NCBI GenBank assembly: GCA_025934775.1
Contig: JAICWO010000005.1
Coordinates: forward strand, 1 to 64,000
DNA from: Gemmatimonadaceae bacterium
GTDB lineage: Bacteria > Gemmatimonadota > Gemmatimonadetes > Gemmatimonadales > Gemmatimonadaceae
DNA: 64,000 nt
Reading direction: 5' to 3'
In this document: in pieces, positions 9,304 through 17,702 of the stretch
How positions within the stretch are numbered: position 1 is the first letter of the stretch
Layout: each line of letters begins with the position of its first letter
The notes under the pieces: model-generated
What the model saw: the letters and a program-made list of their open reading frames with translations, nothing else
The model's database searches: none
What the model was told of the DNA's origin: nothing
Made by a program: the position numbers and the translations under genes

Positions 9304-9681
9304 CTACGGCCCGCTGCGACTCTGGCTCATCATCCGGTCGATCTTCTCATTCAGCGCCGCGATCTCGCGCTCCAGGCGCTCGAGCTGGCGCGCTCCGGCG
9401 ATGTCGCCCTCCGAGGTATCGGCGTCGCGAGCGACGAAGAAGCTCGCGATCGTGGCCGTGACATACCCAAAGACAGCGAAGCCATAGAGCGCGAGCAAGA
9501 AGCACAACAGCCGGCCCTGCGCGGTTTTTGGGAAGTAGTCGGAGCCCATGGTCGTGAGCGTCATCGCCGTCCACCAGAGCGCGCTGCTGAAGCTCGTGAT
9601 CGTGCTGCCCGCGACGCCATGCTCGAACGCGTACATCCCGGAGGCGCCCGCGACCCCGACGATCAGCGAGAGCGACGTCAC
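9304..9681 (-). CDS. Potassium channel pore fragment (S5-filter-S6), split gene
   Basis: This 125-residue segment holds the pore half of a tetrameric potassium channel. It contains the end of S5, a pore helix with filter-like TLTTMGSDYFP in place of the canonical TVGYGD, S6 (ALYGFAVFGYVTATIASFF) and a C-terminal coiled-coil (ERLEREIAALNEKIDRM). It begins at a GTG overlapping the TGA of the upstream fragment (GTGA), so reinitiation is possible. Reading the same frame further upstream gives GRRGFGYV, the expected residues before S5. The open frame therefore continues the ancestral protein and the break is a frameshift, not a true gene start. Confidence 0.7.
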   Translation of the reverse strand: MTSLSLIVGVAGASGMYAFEHGVAGSTITSFSSALWWTAMTLTTMGSDYFPKTAQGRLLCFLLALYGFAVFGYVTATIASFFVARDADTSEGDIAGARQLERLEREIAALNEKIDRMMSQSRSGP

Positions 9682-10010
9682 GTAGCCGAAGCCGCGCCGG
9701 CCGCGATCGCCGTGATCCAGTTGCGACGCAGGTAGGCGAGCTTCTTCGAGGTGATGAAGAACTCGAGCAGAAATTGTGCGACGAACAATCCCCAGATCGC
9801 GTAGCTCACGCCGCGGAGCGCGGGCGACAAGCCCGACGTGAAATCGAGCACCAGCAGGATCAGCCAGATGAAGCCGAGCACGGTCATCGGCGCGGCGAGT
9901 GCGCGGCCGATCCGCGCCGCGAGCTTGTACCGTTCGCGATCGAGCGTACGCTTGGCGTGTGCGTCCGTGACCGTCTTGTCCGTCGTCTCTCCGTTGGGTT
10001 CAGCGCTCAT
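9678..10010 (-). CDS. Potassium channel voltage-sensor fragment (S1-S2), split gene
   Basis: This 110-residue N-terminal piece of the same channel has a charged cytoplasmic N-terminus, S1 (TVLGFIWLILLVLDF), S2 (AIWGLFVAQFLLEFF) and the start of S3 (LRRNWITAIA). It then runs into a short nonsense tail ending in TGA. The rest of S3 and all of the arginine-rich S4, roughly 45 residues in related channels, are absent. The pore half resumes about 7 codons later in another frame. A deletion around 9700-9715 has therefore removed S4 and shifted the frame, unless the GC-rich S4 repeats were lost in assembly. The intact gene would have encoded a six-helix Kv-like channel. Confidence 0.65.
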   Translation of the reverse strand: MSAEPNGETTDKTVTDAHAKRTLDRERYKLAARIGRALAAPMTVLGFIWLILLVLDFTSGLSPALRGVSYAIWGLFVAQFLLEFFITSKKLAYLRRNWITAIAAGAASAT

Positions 10011-10142
10011 GATTCGGGCCTGGCTCGTGTGATCACGACACGCGCCCGCGTGACGTGTGGTGCCGAGCAGGGCGCACGCAGCATGCCGAGCGCATGCTAT
10101 GTGCGGGGCTAGCCGAATCTCAGTCTTTCGCGATCGCGGAGC

Positions 10143-10880
10143 TCACATCGCGCACCGAAACCCGAGGTGCGATGTCGCGCTCTGGCGAGTGAGTCCAGCG
10201 CGCACCGTCGAGCGAAGAAAGGCCGGGTAGTTGGACGGATCGGCGGCGCCGAATGCTGCACCGGCGCAGCCAAGGTCATGATGGCCGCCGTGAGCGCCAT
10301 CGCCGCGTGCCATCGAATCCCCGGCGGACATGGCGGACATGGCGGAGTTGAAGTCCGCCGTCCATTCCCAGCCATCGGCGTGTAGATCGTCGACGCCGTA
10401 CACGTTCCGGAAGCCTCCGCGATGATTCGTGTACATGGCGATCAGTCGCTGAATGAACGCTGGATCGGACGTCGCGTCGCGCCGTTTCTCGTCGGCCGCC
10501 GCGACATACTCCCATTCGTCCGTCGTCGGCAGACGCTTGCCGCGCGCCGCGCAATACGCCCGCGCGGCAAACCACGAGACGTTGCGGACCGGCTGATCGC
10601 GCGATGTGCGGTTGCCCGCGTCGAGATCGCTGGGCCAATCGCTGAGATACGAGGCGCCGGCGAGCGAGGGCTTGATGGCGCTCCTGCGCCACGCGGGATT
10701 CGCCCGAACGAAGATAAGGAACTCGCCGCGCGTGACCGGCGCGCGATCGACCGCGAACGCGGCAACGCGCGTTGGTGCATTGCGCATCGCGAACAGCGGG
10801 TGATAGGCGCCGGCGGGAATGGGGACCATTCCCGCCGGGACCTTCGCCAGCAGCGCGAGCGAGAGCAGTGCGGCGATCAT
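10143..10880 (-). CDS. nirV: NirV-like FGE/SUMF1-fold protein
   Basis: This 245-residue exported protein has a signal peptide at residues 1-17. It has the formylglycine-generating-enzyme fold: GMVPIPAG near the start, VSWFAARAYCAARGKRLPT and DEWEYVAAAD in the middle, and HLGFRCAM at the end. The paired active-site cysteines used by true FGEs in the region before the final GFR are absent, so sulfatase maturation is unlikely. It starts 11 bases after nirK with an AAGGGG ribosome-binding site. SUMF1-fold NirV proteins are commonly encoded beside nirK in denitrifiers and are thought to assist nitrite reductase, by an undefined mechanism. Confidence 0.75.
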   Translation of the reverse strand: MIAALLSLALLAKVPAGMVPIPAGAYHPLFAMRNAPTRVAAFAVDRAPVTRGEFLIFVRANPAWRRSAIKPSLAGASYLSDWPSDLDAGNRTSRDQPVRNVSWFAARAYCAARGKRLPTTDEWEYVAAADEKRRDATSDPAFIQRLIAMYTNHRGGFRNVYGVDDLHADGWEWTADFNSAMSAMSAGDSMARGDGAHGGHHDLGCAGAAFGAADPSNYPAFLRSTVRAGLTRQSATSHLGFRCAM

Positions 10881-10891
10881 CGCGCGACCCC

Positions 10892-12001
10892 TTACTCGCC
10901 TTTGACGCCGAGGCCCTTCACGCCGGCGTAGATCCTGGCGTTGTCCGGGCCGGTGACGTGAATCATCCCGAGCGCGCCCTGGTTGAAGGCGCGGAAGATC
11001 GAGTGGTCGACGATCATGAGATCGCCCGGCTGCTCGACGCCGAATTCCACGATCGTGGATCCGCCGGCGGGGATGAGCGTCGTCTGCACGTTGTGCTGCG
11101 TCGCGACCGTCCCACCCTCGCCATACACGTTGTCGAAGATCTCGCCGATGACGTGGAAGGAGCTGGTGAGGTTCGGGCCCGCGTCGCCGACGAACAGGCG
11201 CACGCGCTCGCCGACCTTCGCCTGGAGCGCCTTCGCGCCGGCGATGGCGCCGACCGCGCCGTTGAAGACGACGTACGTCGGCCGTTCTTCGATGCCTTTC
11301 TCCATGTCGAGCGTCTGCAGCCCGTGCTCGCCGAACTTGCCGGTCGTGTAGTACTCGCTCTGCATCACGTAGTACTCGCGATCGACTTTCGGCAGACCGT
11401 CCTTCGGCTGGACGAGGATCATGCCGTACATCCCGTTCGCCATGTGCATCGGGACGGGCGAGGTCGCGCAGTGATAGATGAAGAGCCCCGGATTCATCGC
11501 GGTGAACCTGAAAATGGACTCGCTGCCGGGAAGCACCATCGAGACCTTCGCGCCGCCGCCCGGGCCGGTGACGGCGTGCAGATCGATGTTGTGCGGCATC
11601 GTGTTGCCCGCGGCGTTCTTGAGGTGGATTTCGACGAGATCGCCTTCGCGCACGCGAATGAACTTGCCGGGCACGGATCCGCCGAACGTCCAGACGTTGT
11701 ACTCGACGCTGTCCGCGATCTGCACCGTCTTCTCGATGATGTCGAGATTGACGATGACCTTGGTCGCGTGCGTACGGGTGATCGGGGGCGGCACGTTGGG
11801 CGCGTCGGTGAGCACCGCGACCTCCTGGCCTTCGATCGGATCGGACGGCGTCCGAACCGGAATGCTTCCGCGGGACTCGGCGGCGTCGGCGCGCGTGCAG
11901 CTCGTCAGCGTCGCGGTCCCGAGCAGCGCCAGGCTCACCAGGGCGGCGGCGACGGCGGCTCGCTTCACGGTGTGGGCGGATTCGTGAACGGCGACCGGCA
12001 T
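10892..12001 (-). CDS. nirK: Copper-containing nitrite reductase NirK
   Basis: This 369-residue protein has a signal peptide ending in a lipobox (LTSC, C35), predicting a lipoprotein. It has two cupredoxin domains. Type 1 copper ligands are H137, C178, H186 and M191 ([24 protein letters not shown]). Type 2 ligands are H142, H177 and H333 (VDHSIF). The catalytic Asp (D140) and His (H283 in [11 protein letters not shown]) are both present. It should reduce nitrite to nitric oxide in the periplasm. The ATG at 12001 is chosen because the signal peptide begins there; the open frame runs 63 codons further upstream without protein-like sequence. It is followed by nirV and preceded 205 bases upstream by a SulP gene on the same strand. 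Confidence 0.92.
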   Translation of the reverse strand: MPVAVHESAHTVKRAAVAAALVSLALLGTATLTSCTRADAAESRGSIPVRTPSDPIEGQEVAVLTDAPNVPPPITRTHATKVIVNLDIIEKTVQIADSVEYNVWTFGGSVPGKFIRVREGDLVEIHLKNAAGNTMPHNIDLHAVTGPGGGAKVSMVLPGSESIFRFTAMNPGLFIYHCATSPVPMHMANGMYGMILVQPKDGLPKVDREYYVMQSEYYTTGKFGEHGLQTLDMEKGIEERPTYVVFNGAVGAIAGAKALQAKVGERVRLFVGDAGPNLTSSFHVIGEIFDNVYGEGGTVATQHNVQTTLIPAGGSTIVEFGVEQPGDLMIVDHSIFRAFNQGALGMIHVTGPDNARIYAGVKGLGVKGE

Positions 12002-12076
12002 ATGAGTATTCTCGAATTGAGGGAATTGATTCAGGCGCGGATCTCGCCGGGGATCGCGGGGTGCGCCCGAGCGATT

Positions 12077-12108
12077 GGCGAGTGCCTCATGTCGATATGA
12101 GAATCGCC
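12077..12108. promoter_or_regulatory. Nested inverted repeat upstream of nirK
   Basis: Inner arms CTCAT (12086-12090) and ATGAG (12097-12101) are nested within outer arms GGCGA (12077-12081) and TCGCC (12104-12108). The element lies about 75 bases upstream of the nirK start and about 100 bases downstream of the SulP stop. It could be an operator controlling nirK or a hairpin ending the SulP transcript. It has no U-tract and does not match an FNR box (TTGAT-N4-ATCAA). Confidence 0.4.
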
Positions 12109-12206
12109 AGTCCCGGCGATCGTCGAAGTCGGCGCTGTGCCTGAAGCGCTGTGCGGCTTTCGCTGTGGCGCGCGTCGGGGAAACCACCACCCGGCGCGCG
12201 GGCCGG

Positions 12207-13841
12207 TCAGGCGGCCGCTGCTTCCAATGCCTTGGCGATGGTCGGCACCACGTTCGCGCGCCCCACCTCGTCCATCAGCTCGGAGCGCTCGAGCGCGGCC
12301 AACGGCTGCGAGTGCACGTCCGACAGCACCACGTGCGTGCCCTCGCGGCGGCAGCGGCGGACCACGTCCTTGAGGACGTGCATCCCGGTCGAATCGAGCG
12401 CGCCTACGTCGCGCATGCGGATGATCAACACGCGCGGACGCTCCGACAACTGGCTCAACGTCTCCTTGAAGACCTCGGCGGCGCCAAAGAAGAATGGGCC
12501 GCTGATCTCGAAGACGCGGACGTCGTGCGGGATCTTCCCGCGCCACGCGGCGGCGTCGTCGTCGTCCGACTCGTCGTCGAGGCCGTGCGCGATGAGGCTC
12601 ACGCTGGTCGTCGTCGCCATGCGTCGAATGAACAGGAACGACGCGAGCACAAGCCCGACCGCGATGGCGACCGTGAGATCGACCAGCACCGTCAACCCAA
12701 ACGTCGTGAGCAGCACCGCGACGTCGCTCTTGGGCGACCGCAGCTCGGCGCGGAACGTTCGCCATTCGCTCATATGATACGCGACGATGACGAGGATGCC
12801 GGCCAGCGTCGCGAGTGGAATGAGCGCGGCGTAGCGTCCAAAGAAGAGCGTCACGAGCAGCAGCGTGAGCGCGTGCGTCATTCCGGCGATCGGCGTGCGG
12901 CCGCCGTTCTTGACGTTCGTCGCGGTGCGCGCGATCGCGCCCGTCGCGGGGATGCCGCCGAACAGCGGCGACGCGACGTTCGCGATGCCTTGCGCGATGA
13001 GCTCCATGTTCGAGCGGTGGCGGCCGCCAATCATCCCGTCCGACACGACCGCCGACAGCAGCGACTCGATCGCGGCGAGCATCGCGATCGTGAACGCCGG
13101 CGCGACGAGTCCCGTCACCTGCTCCACGCTGAGATGCGGGAGTTGCGGGTGCGGAATGGCGCTCAGTGAGCCGAACCGCGAGCCGATCGTCTCGATCGGC
13201 AGGTGCAGCATGTGCGCGACGGCCGTCGTCGCGATGAGCGCGACGAACGGGCCGGGGATGCGGCGGCTGATCGCCGGCCACACGAGAAGGATCGCGAGCG
13301 TCAGCGCGGCGATGGCGATCGCCGCCGGGGTGACGTTCGACGCATTCGCGGCGAACGCCGCCCACTTCGGCAGGAACGCGGCCGGCACCACGCCCATGCG
13401 CAGGCCGAACAGGTCCTTGACCTCGCTCGAGAAAATGATGACGGCGATGCCGCTTGTGAATCCTGTAATGACAGGATGTGGAATGAACTTGATCACGCTG
13501 CCGAGCTTCGCGAGCCCCATGATCACGAGCAGGACGCCCGCCATGAGGGTCGCCACGGTGAGCCCATCGATGCCGTACTTCTGCACGATTCCGTACACGA
13601 TGACGACGAAGGCACCGGTCGGCCCGCCGATCTGCACCCGCGATCCCCCGAACGCGGAAATCAGAAAGCCGGCGACGATCGCCGTCCACAGCCCGGCGCC
13701 GGGCGTGACGCCGCTCGCGATCGCGAACGCGATCGCGAGCGGGATGGCCACGATGCCGACGATCACGCCGGCGGTGACATCCTGGCTGAATTGCGCGCGG
13801 TCGTACGCGCGAAGGGTGGTGAAGAGTTTGGGAACGAGCAC
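12207..13841 (-). CDS. SulP-family anion permease with STAS domain
   Basis: This is a protein of about 544 residues from a GTG start ([15 protein letters not shown]). It has many transmembrane helices typical of SulP/SLC26 transporters, including the SulP signatures [11 protein letters not shown] and [12 protein letters not shown]-terminal STAS domain (about 430-540, [13 protein letters not shown] and [13 protein letters not shown]) carries the conserved DSTG loop. Relatives move sulfate, bicarbonate, nitrate or other anions; the substrate cannot be read from sequence. An in-frame TTG at 13895 would add 18 residues but reads through a C11 tract. A palindromic operator lies just upstream. Position before nirK hints at an oxyanion role, but this is weak inference. 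Confidence 0.85.
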   Translation of the reverse strand: MLVPKLFTTLRAYDRAQFSQDVTAGVIVGIVAIPLAIAFAIASGVTPGAGLWTAIVAGFLISAFGGSRVQIGGPTGAFVVIVYGIVQKYGIDGLTVATLMAGVLLVIMGLAKLGSVIKFIPHPVITGFTSGIAVIIFSSEVKDLFGLRMGVVPAAFLPKWAAFAANASNVTPAAIAIAALTLAILLVWPAISRRIPGPFVALIATTAVAHMLHLPIETIGSRFGSLSAIPHPQLPHLSVEQVTGLVAPAFTIAMLAAIESLLSAVVSDGMIGGRHRSNMELIAQGIANVASPLFGGIPATGAIARTATNVKNGGRTPIAGMTHALTLLLVTLFFGRYAALIPLATLAGILVIVAYHMSEWRTFRAELRSPKSDVAVLLTTFGLTVLVDLTVAIAVGLVLASFLFIRRMATTTSVSLIAHGLDDESDDDDAAAWRGKIPHDVRVFEISGPFFFGAAEVFKETLSQLSERPRVLIIRMRDVGALDSTGMHVLKDVVRRCRREGTHVVLSDVHSQPLAALERSELMDEVGRANVVPTIAKALEAAAA

Positions 13842-13848
13842 GGCGCGC

Positions 13849-13859
13849 GGGGGGGGGGG
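13849..13859 (-). repeat. C11 homopolymer at the SulP start
   Basis: Eleven consecutive C residues on the coding strand lie immediately upstream of the GTG at 13841, where a ribosome-binding site would be expected. They are inside the frame if translation begins at TTG 13895. Such tracts are prone to slippage, so length variation could alter expression or frame. They are also prone to sequencing error. Confidence 0.6.
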
Positions 13860-13901
13860 AAGAAGGCCGAGCGAAAGCAATGGTTCGCCGCGCAACGAGT
13901 C

Positions 13902-13942
13902 TGTCAGGAATTGCCTGACAGGTCATCGGGGTTCGCCTGACA
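13902..13942. promoter_or_regulatory. Palindromic operator with extra half-site (SulP/porin intergenic region)
   Basis: A perfect 7-bp inverted repeat, TGTCAGGAATTGCCTGACA (13902-13920), is followed by another half-site CCTGACA at 13936-13942, exactly 22 bp (two helical turns) after the first CCTGACA. It lies in the 300-base divergent region between the SulP gene and the porin. A second element of the same design and spacing occurs at 16512-16552, upstream of the multicopper oxidase, which argues for a shared transcription factor. Confidence 0.65.
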
Positions 13943-14140
13943 CGCCGCGGTGAATGCGTGACGCGGCGTCTCGGGTTGTCGGGGCTTCACCTACAAAAAA
14001 ACCAGCGCATCCCGACGAAACGTCGGCTCATTACCCGACGGAGCGCCGATTTGAGCAGCCGTAGCTTCTCGTCAGTTCGAGCGACTTCACCGCCGCGTTC
14101 GCGGCACTGCATCGCCCGAGTCCCGACCGGAGAACCCGCT

Positions 14141-15562
14141 ATGCCAACCCTCAAGACGCTCACCATCGCCGCCGCGGCCACGCTCATTGCGGGCCTCGCG
14201 GTGGCGCAGCAGCCCGCGACGACGCCAGCGAACGGAACGATCGCGACGAGCGGCGCGCCCGCCACGGTCGCCGCGAAATCCGACAGCGCGAAGCCGGACA
14301 GCGCGAAGAAAACCAATCCGCAGTCGGTGAGCCTCTATCGACCCGCCGAGATCGATCACATCCGTCCCGCGGACATCCGCGGCCTCAACATGTTCGAGCC
14401 GCCCAAGAAGAGCACCGTGCCGTTCACGGGGTTCACGCTTTCGTTCGGCGGCGCGTTCACGCAGGAATTCCAGGGCCTCGCGCACGCCAACAGCGCGCTG
14501 CCCGCCGTCACGAACGGCGTCAATGCGAATCAGCTCATCGCGATCGGCCACGGCTTCAACAACGCCGTCGCCAATCTCAACGTGAATGCGCAGATCGCGC
14601 CAGGGATCCGCGTGGCGATGACGTCGTACCTCTCGGCGCGCCATCACCAGGAGAGCTGGGTCAAGGACGGCTACTTCCTGATGGACGAGTCGCCGATCCA
14701 CACGCCGCTCCTCGACGCGCTCATGAAGAACGTCACGCTCAAGGTTGGCCACTTCGAGATCGACTACGGCGATGACCACGCGCGGCGGAGCGACAACGGC
14801 AACTCGATGTTCAACCCGTTCGTCGGCAACTCGATTCTCGAGGCGTTCACGACGGAGATCGGCGCCGAGGCCTTCTACCGCCCGGGCGACGCGATCGCGA
14901 TGCTCGGCGTGACCGGCGGCGAAGTGCACGGACAGGTCACCGGCCCAGGTACGCGCACGGCCTCGGTGCTCGGCAAGCTTGGTTTCGACACGAAGCTCGA
15001 TGAGAACGTGCGCGTTCGGCTGACGGGCAGCTTCTACTCCAACAACAAATCGGCGAGCAACACGCTCTTCACCGGCGATCGCGGCGGCTCGCCCTATTAC
15101 GATGTGCTCGAGAACACCGCATCGACCGAGCAGAACAACGCGTGGTCGGGCGAGATCCGCCCGGGCTTCACGAACAAGGTCAACGCCGAGGTGCTGAACC
15201 CGTTCGTGAAGATCGGTGGTCTCGAGTACTTCGGCAGCTACGAGACGGCGCGCGGCGGCGCCTTCGCCGAGCCGAAGCTTCGGAACCTGCGCCAATTCTC
15301 GAGCGACGTGGTCTATCGCTTCGCGAGCGAGAAATTCTACGCCGGCGCGCGCTACATCGCGCTCGACGGGCAGATGCTCTCGAAGGTGTACAGCGATCAG
15401 AACGTGAATCGCTGGCAGCTCGGCGGCGGCTGGTTCGTCACGCCGAACGTGCTCGCCAAGGCGGAATGGGTCACGCAGAAGTACAACGACTTCCCCGCGA
15501 ACAACATTTACGACGGCGGCAAGTTCAACGGCTTCATGATCGCGGGCGCCGTCGGCTTCTAG
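14141..15562 (+). CDS. Outer-membrane beta-barrel porin
   Basis: This 473-residue protein has a signal peptide (LTIAAAATLIAGLAVAQQ), an Ala/Lys/Asp-rich linker, and then a region of alternating amphipathic strands ending in the aromatic C-terminal residue (AGAVGF) typical of outer-membrane barrels. It resembles phosphate-selective or carbohydrate-type porins in general character, but I cannot assign a solute. The ATG at 14141 has GGAGA 8 bases upstream and starts the signal peptide directly. A strong terminator follows at 15591. It is divergent from the SulP gene across the palindromic operator, so the two may be co-regulated. Confidence 0.75.
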   Translation: MPTLKTLTIAAAATLIAGLAVAQQPATTPANGTIATSGAPATVAAKSDSAKPDSAKKTNPQSVSLYRPAEIDHIRPADIRGLNMFEPPKKSTVPFTGFTLSFGGAFTQEFQGLAHANSALPAVTNGVNANQLIAIGHGFNNAVANLNVNAQIAPGIRVAMTSYLSARHHQESWVKDGYFLMDESPIHTPLLDALMKNVTLKVGHFEIDYGDDHARRSDNGNSMFNPFVGNSILEAFTTEIGAEAFYRPGDAIAMLGVTGGEVHGQVTGPGTRTASVLGKLGFDTKLDENVRVRLTGSFYSNNKSASNTLFTGDRGGSPYYDVLENTASTEQNNAWSGEIRPGFTNKVNAEVLNPFVKIGGLEYFGSYETARGGAFAEPKLRNLRQFSSDVVYRFASEKFYAGARYIALDGQMLSKVYSDQNVNRWQLGGGWFVTPNVLAKAEWVTQKYNDFPANNIYDGGKFNGFMIAGAVGF

Positions 15563-15590
15563 CTCGATCGCAGCCGCGCACTCGCTCGAC

Positions 15591-15623
15591 GAATCCCTGC
15601 CGGACACTGTCCGGCAGGGATTC
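15591..15623 (+). terminator. Strong hairpin terminator after the porin
   Basis: Arms GAATCCCTGCCGGA (15591-15604) and TCCGGCAGGGATTC (15610-15623) form a perfect stem of at least 14 bp, 28 bases after the porin stop. The following sequence is only weakly U-rich (GGCGTTT). Confidence 0.75.
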
Positions 15624-15791
15624 GGCGTTTCAGGTCAGGGATTCTCCGTCGATCGGAACGCGGAAGGCGGACACAAAATCGGCCGTTCGCCGACATATCC
15701 GGCGCGCTCGAAATCCGATCTTCACGTCAGTTCGATGACGCAGCCGCGGCCGACCGGCGCGTGGCGTCACCGAGAGATCGAGGGAGACTCT

Positions 15792-16421
15792 ATGAAGATC
15801 GCCGCCCGCTTCGTCACTACCGCGCTCGCGCTGGCCGCCGCTGCCGCCGGCGCGCAGAATACCGCCCGCGTGAACGTCGCCACCGACAGCAAGCTGTGGA
15901 TCGATGGCACGTCCAACCTGCACGCCTGGAGCTGCAAGACCGACAAGCTCGACGCCGCCATCGATCTGGATGCGGCCGCGGCGACGTCGTTGAACGTCGC
16001 GACGCCCAATGCGGTGAAGAAGGTCGAGGTGAAGATCCCCGTGAAGGCGCTCCACTGCAATCACGCCGGGATGGACGGCAATGTTTACAAAGCACTCAAG
16101 GGCGATCAATCGGCCGAGATCAGCTACATCATGGCGACGCTCGAAGCGGTGCCGGGCAGCAAGGACCAGGTGACGCTGAAGACGACCGGCACGCTCACCG
16201 TCGCCGGAAAGGCCAACCAGATCAGCATGGAGATCGAGACGACGCGCCTCGCGGATGGCACGCTGCGCGCAACCGGCTCGGTGCCGGTGAAGATGACCGA
16301 CTTCGGCATCCAGCCTCCGACCGCGATCTTCGGCCGGCTGAAATGCGGCGACGAAGTGAAGGTGAACTTCGAGCTGAACGTGGGAGCGAAGGCGGTCGCC
16401 GCGGCACTGAACGATCGCTGA
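15792..16421 (+). CDS. YceI-family periplasmic protein
   Basis: This 209-residue protein has a signal peptide (about residues 1-21). The mature part matches the YceI lipocalin-like barrel: SKLWIDGTSNLHAW near the start, KVEVKIPVKALHC in the middle and VPVKMTDFGIQPPTAIFGRLKCGDEV near the end. YceI proteins bind polyisoprenoid or amphiphilic ligands in the periplasm; the physiological role is often unclear. The ATG at 15792 is preceded by AGGGAGA. It lies between the porin terminator and its own terminator at 16441, so it is probably monocistronic. A sequence resembling the operator half-site (TTCGCCGACAT, 15687-15697) is upstream. Confidence 0.88.
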   Translation: MKIAARFVTTALALAAAAAGAQNTARVNVATDSKLWIDGTSNLHAWSCKTDKLDAAIDLDAAAATSLNVATPNAVKKVEVKIPVKALHCNHAGMDGNVYKALKGDQSAEISYIMATLEAVPGSKDQVTLKTTGTLTVAGKANQISMEIETTRLADGTLRATGSVPVKMTDFGIQPPTAIFGRLKCGDEVKVNFELNVGAKAVAAALNDR

Positions 16422-16440
16422 GCAGCGGGGGAGGGGTGCA

Positions 16441-16487
16441 GCGCGAGGGGAGCGTCGGGGTCCGAAACCCCGGCGCTCCCCTCGCGC
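16441..16487 (+). terminator. Long hairpin terminator after the YceI gene
   Basis: Arms at 16441-16460 and 16468-16487 pair almost perfectly over 20 bp around a 7-base loop (TCCGAAA), 20 bases after the YceI stop. There is no clear U-tract. The hairpin insulates the YceI unit from the following oxidase operator. Confidence 0.75.
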
Positions 16488-16511
16488 CGTCTTAGCCTCA
16501 GCTCGCCCGCA

Positions 16512-16552
16512 TGTCGGGAAATGCCCGACGGGATTTCCTCCTTCGCCCGACA
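16512..16552. promoter_or_regulatory. Palindromic operator with extra half-site upstream of the multicopper oxidase
   Basis: TGTCGGGAAATGCCCGACG (16512-16530) is an inverted repeat followed by half-site CCCGACA at 16546-16552. The distance between the two right half-sites is 22 bp, identical to the element at 13902-13942. The centre (AAWTG) and the TTCGCC context before the extra half-site are also shared. It lies 64-104 bases upstream of the oxidase start. Confidence 0.65.
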
Positions 16553-16615
16553 TGGGCAAACCCCGACAACCCCGAAATTCCTCCACGTAGCCCCCAACCT
16601 GGACTCGAGCTGACC

Positions 16616-17671
16616 ATGTCAGAGATTCTCAAGAGCGTCGCCACGCGCCGTGCATTCCTCCGCGACAGCGCCAAGGTCGCGCTCGCCGCCGGTGTCGCGA
16701 CCGCGTGCAAGCAGGACGCGTCCGCCACCACCGTGCGGCAATCCGTGGCCGCTCATCCCGCCGCTGCGGGTGGCGCACACGATGCGGCGGCAGCGGCGCT
16801 CGCCAACGCCGACGCGATGGACGCGATGCACGAGAAAAGCATCAAGGCCTTTCCCGCGAAGACGTCGGGCAAAGGCAATCAGGTGCTCGCGCCGAAATTG
16901 GACAAAGGCGTGAAGGTGTTCGAGCTCACCGCCAAGAAGATTCAGTGGGAGACCGAGCCGGGGCACTTCGTCGAAGCGTGGGCGTACAACAACCAGGTGC
17001 CCGGACCGCAGATCCGGGTGAGGCAAGGCGAGCGCGTTCGCGTGATTCTTCACAACGAGCTGCCCGAATCGACCGCGGTGCACTTCCACGGACTCGAGCT
17101 GCCGAACGCGATGGACGGCGTCCCCTACATCACCCAGTCGCCCGTGAAGCCGGGGCAGAAATTCACGTACGAGTTCGTCGTGCCGAACGCCGGATCGCAC
17201 ATGTACCACTCGCACCACGACTCCGCGAAGCAGGTTGGACTCGGCCTCCTCGGCGCGTTCATCGTGGAGCCGCGCACGCCGACGCCGGCCGAGAACGTCG
17301 ATCACGATTTCGTGTTCGTGCTCAACGACGGCCCGCACGGCTACACCTTCAACGGCAAGAGCTTTCCCGCCACGGAGCCGCTGGTCGCGAAGCTCGGTCA
17401 GAAGATTCGCATTCGTTTCATGAACGAAGGCATGATGATCCACCCCATGCACCTGCACGGGATGCACATGACGGTGATCGCGAAGGACGGCTGGCCGCTG
17501 TCGAATCCGTGGCGGTGCGACACCCTCAATGTCGCGCCGGGCGAGCGGTGGGACGTGATCGTCTCCTGCACGAACCCGGGCACGTGGGCGTTTCACTGCC
17601 ACATCCTGCCGCACGCGGAATCCGAGCATGGGATGTTCGGCATGGTCACGGCGCTCGTGGTGCAGAAATAA
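16616..17671 (+). CDS. Two-domain multicopper oxidase
   Basis: This 351-residue protein has a Tat-type signal (TRRAFLRDSA) followed by a hydrophobic stretch ending at a Cys (C31), possibly lipidated. Domain 1 carries trinuclear-cluster histidines HFH (156-158) and HSH (198-200) but lacks a type 1 copper Cys. Domain 2 has HPMHLH (276-281) and HCHILPH (327-333) with a Met near 340, so the type 1 site is in domain 2. This is the type C arrangement of trimeric two-domain oxidases. It should couple oxidation of an organic or metal substrate, possibly Cu(I), to oxygen reduction. It is preceded by a palindromic operator and followed closely by a two-component system. Confidence 0.85.
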   Translation: MSEILKSVATRRAFLRDSAKVALAAGVATACKQDASATTVRQSVAAHPAAAGGAHDAAAAALANADAMDAMHEKSIKAFPAKTSGKGNQVLAPKLDKGVKVFELTAKKIQWETEPGHFVEAWAYNNQVPGPQIRVRQGERVRVILHNELPESTAVHFHGLELPNAMDGVPYITQSPVKPGQKFTYEFVVPNAGSHMYHSHHDSAKQVGLGLLGAFIVEPRTPTPAENVDHDFVFVLNDGPHGYTFNGKSFPATEPLVAKLGQKIRIRFMNEGMMIHPMHLHGMHMTVIAKDGWPLSNPWRCDTLNVAPGERWDVIVSCTNPGTWAFHCHILPHAESEHGMFGMVTALVVQK

Positions 17672-17702
17672 GTATCGAAATGATACTTAATCAGCCGAGG
17701 CC

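Noticed and set aside
10143-10880. Active formylglycine-generating enzyme that matures a sulfatase
   Set aside because: The catalytic cysteine pair is absent, and the gene follows nirK, matching the NirV type instead.
12001-12040. FNR-type box upstream of nirK (TTGAG...ATTGAT on the plus strand)
   Set aside because: The half-sites are not in inverted orientation and do not fit TTGAT-N4-ATCAA, so no oxygen-responsive site is claimed.
13902-13920. CRP/FNR-superfamily site for the TGTCAGG palindrome
   Set aside because: The TGTCA to TGACA spacing is 9, not the 6 typical of that superfamily; the regulator is left open.
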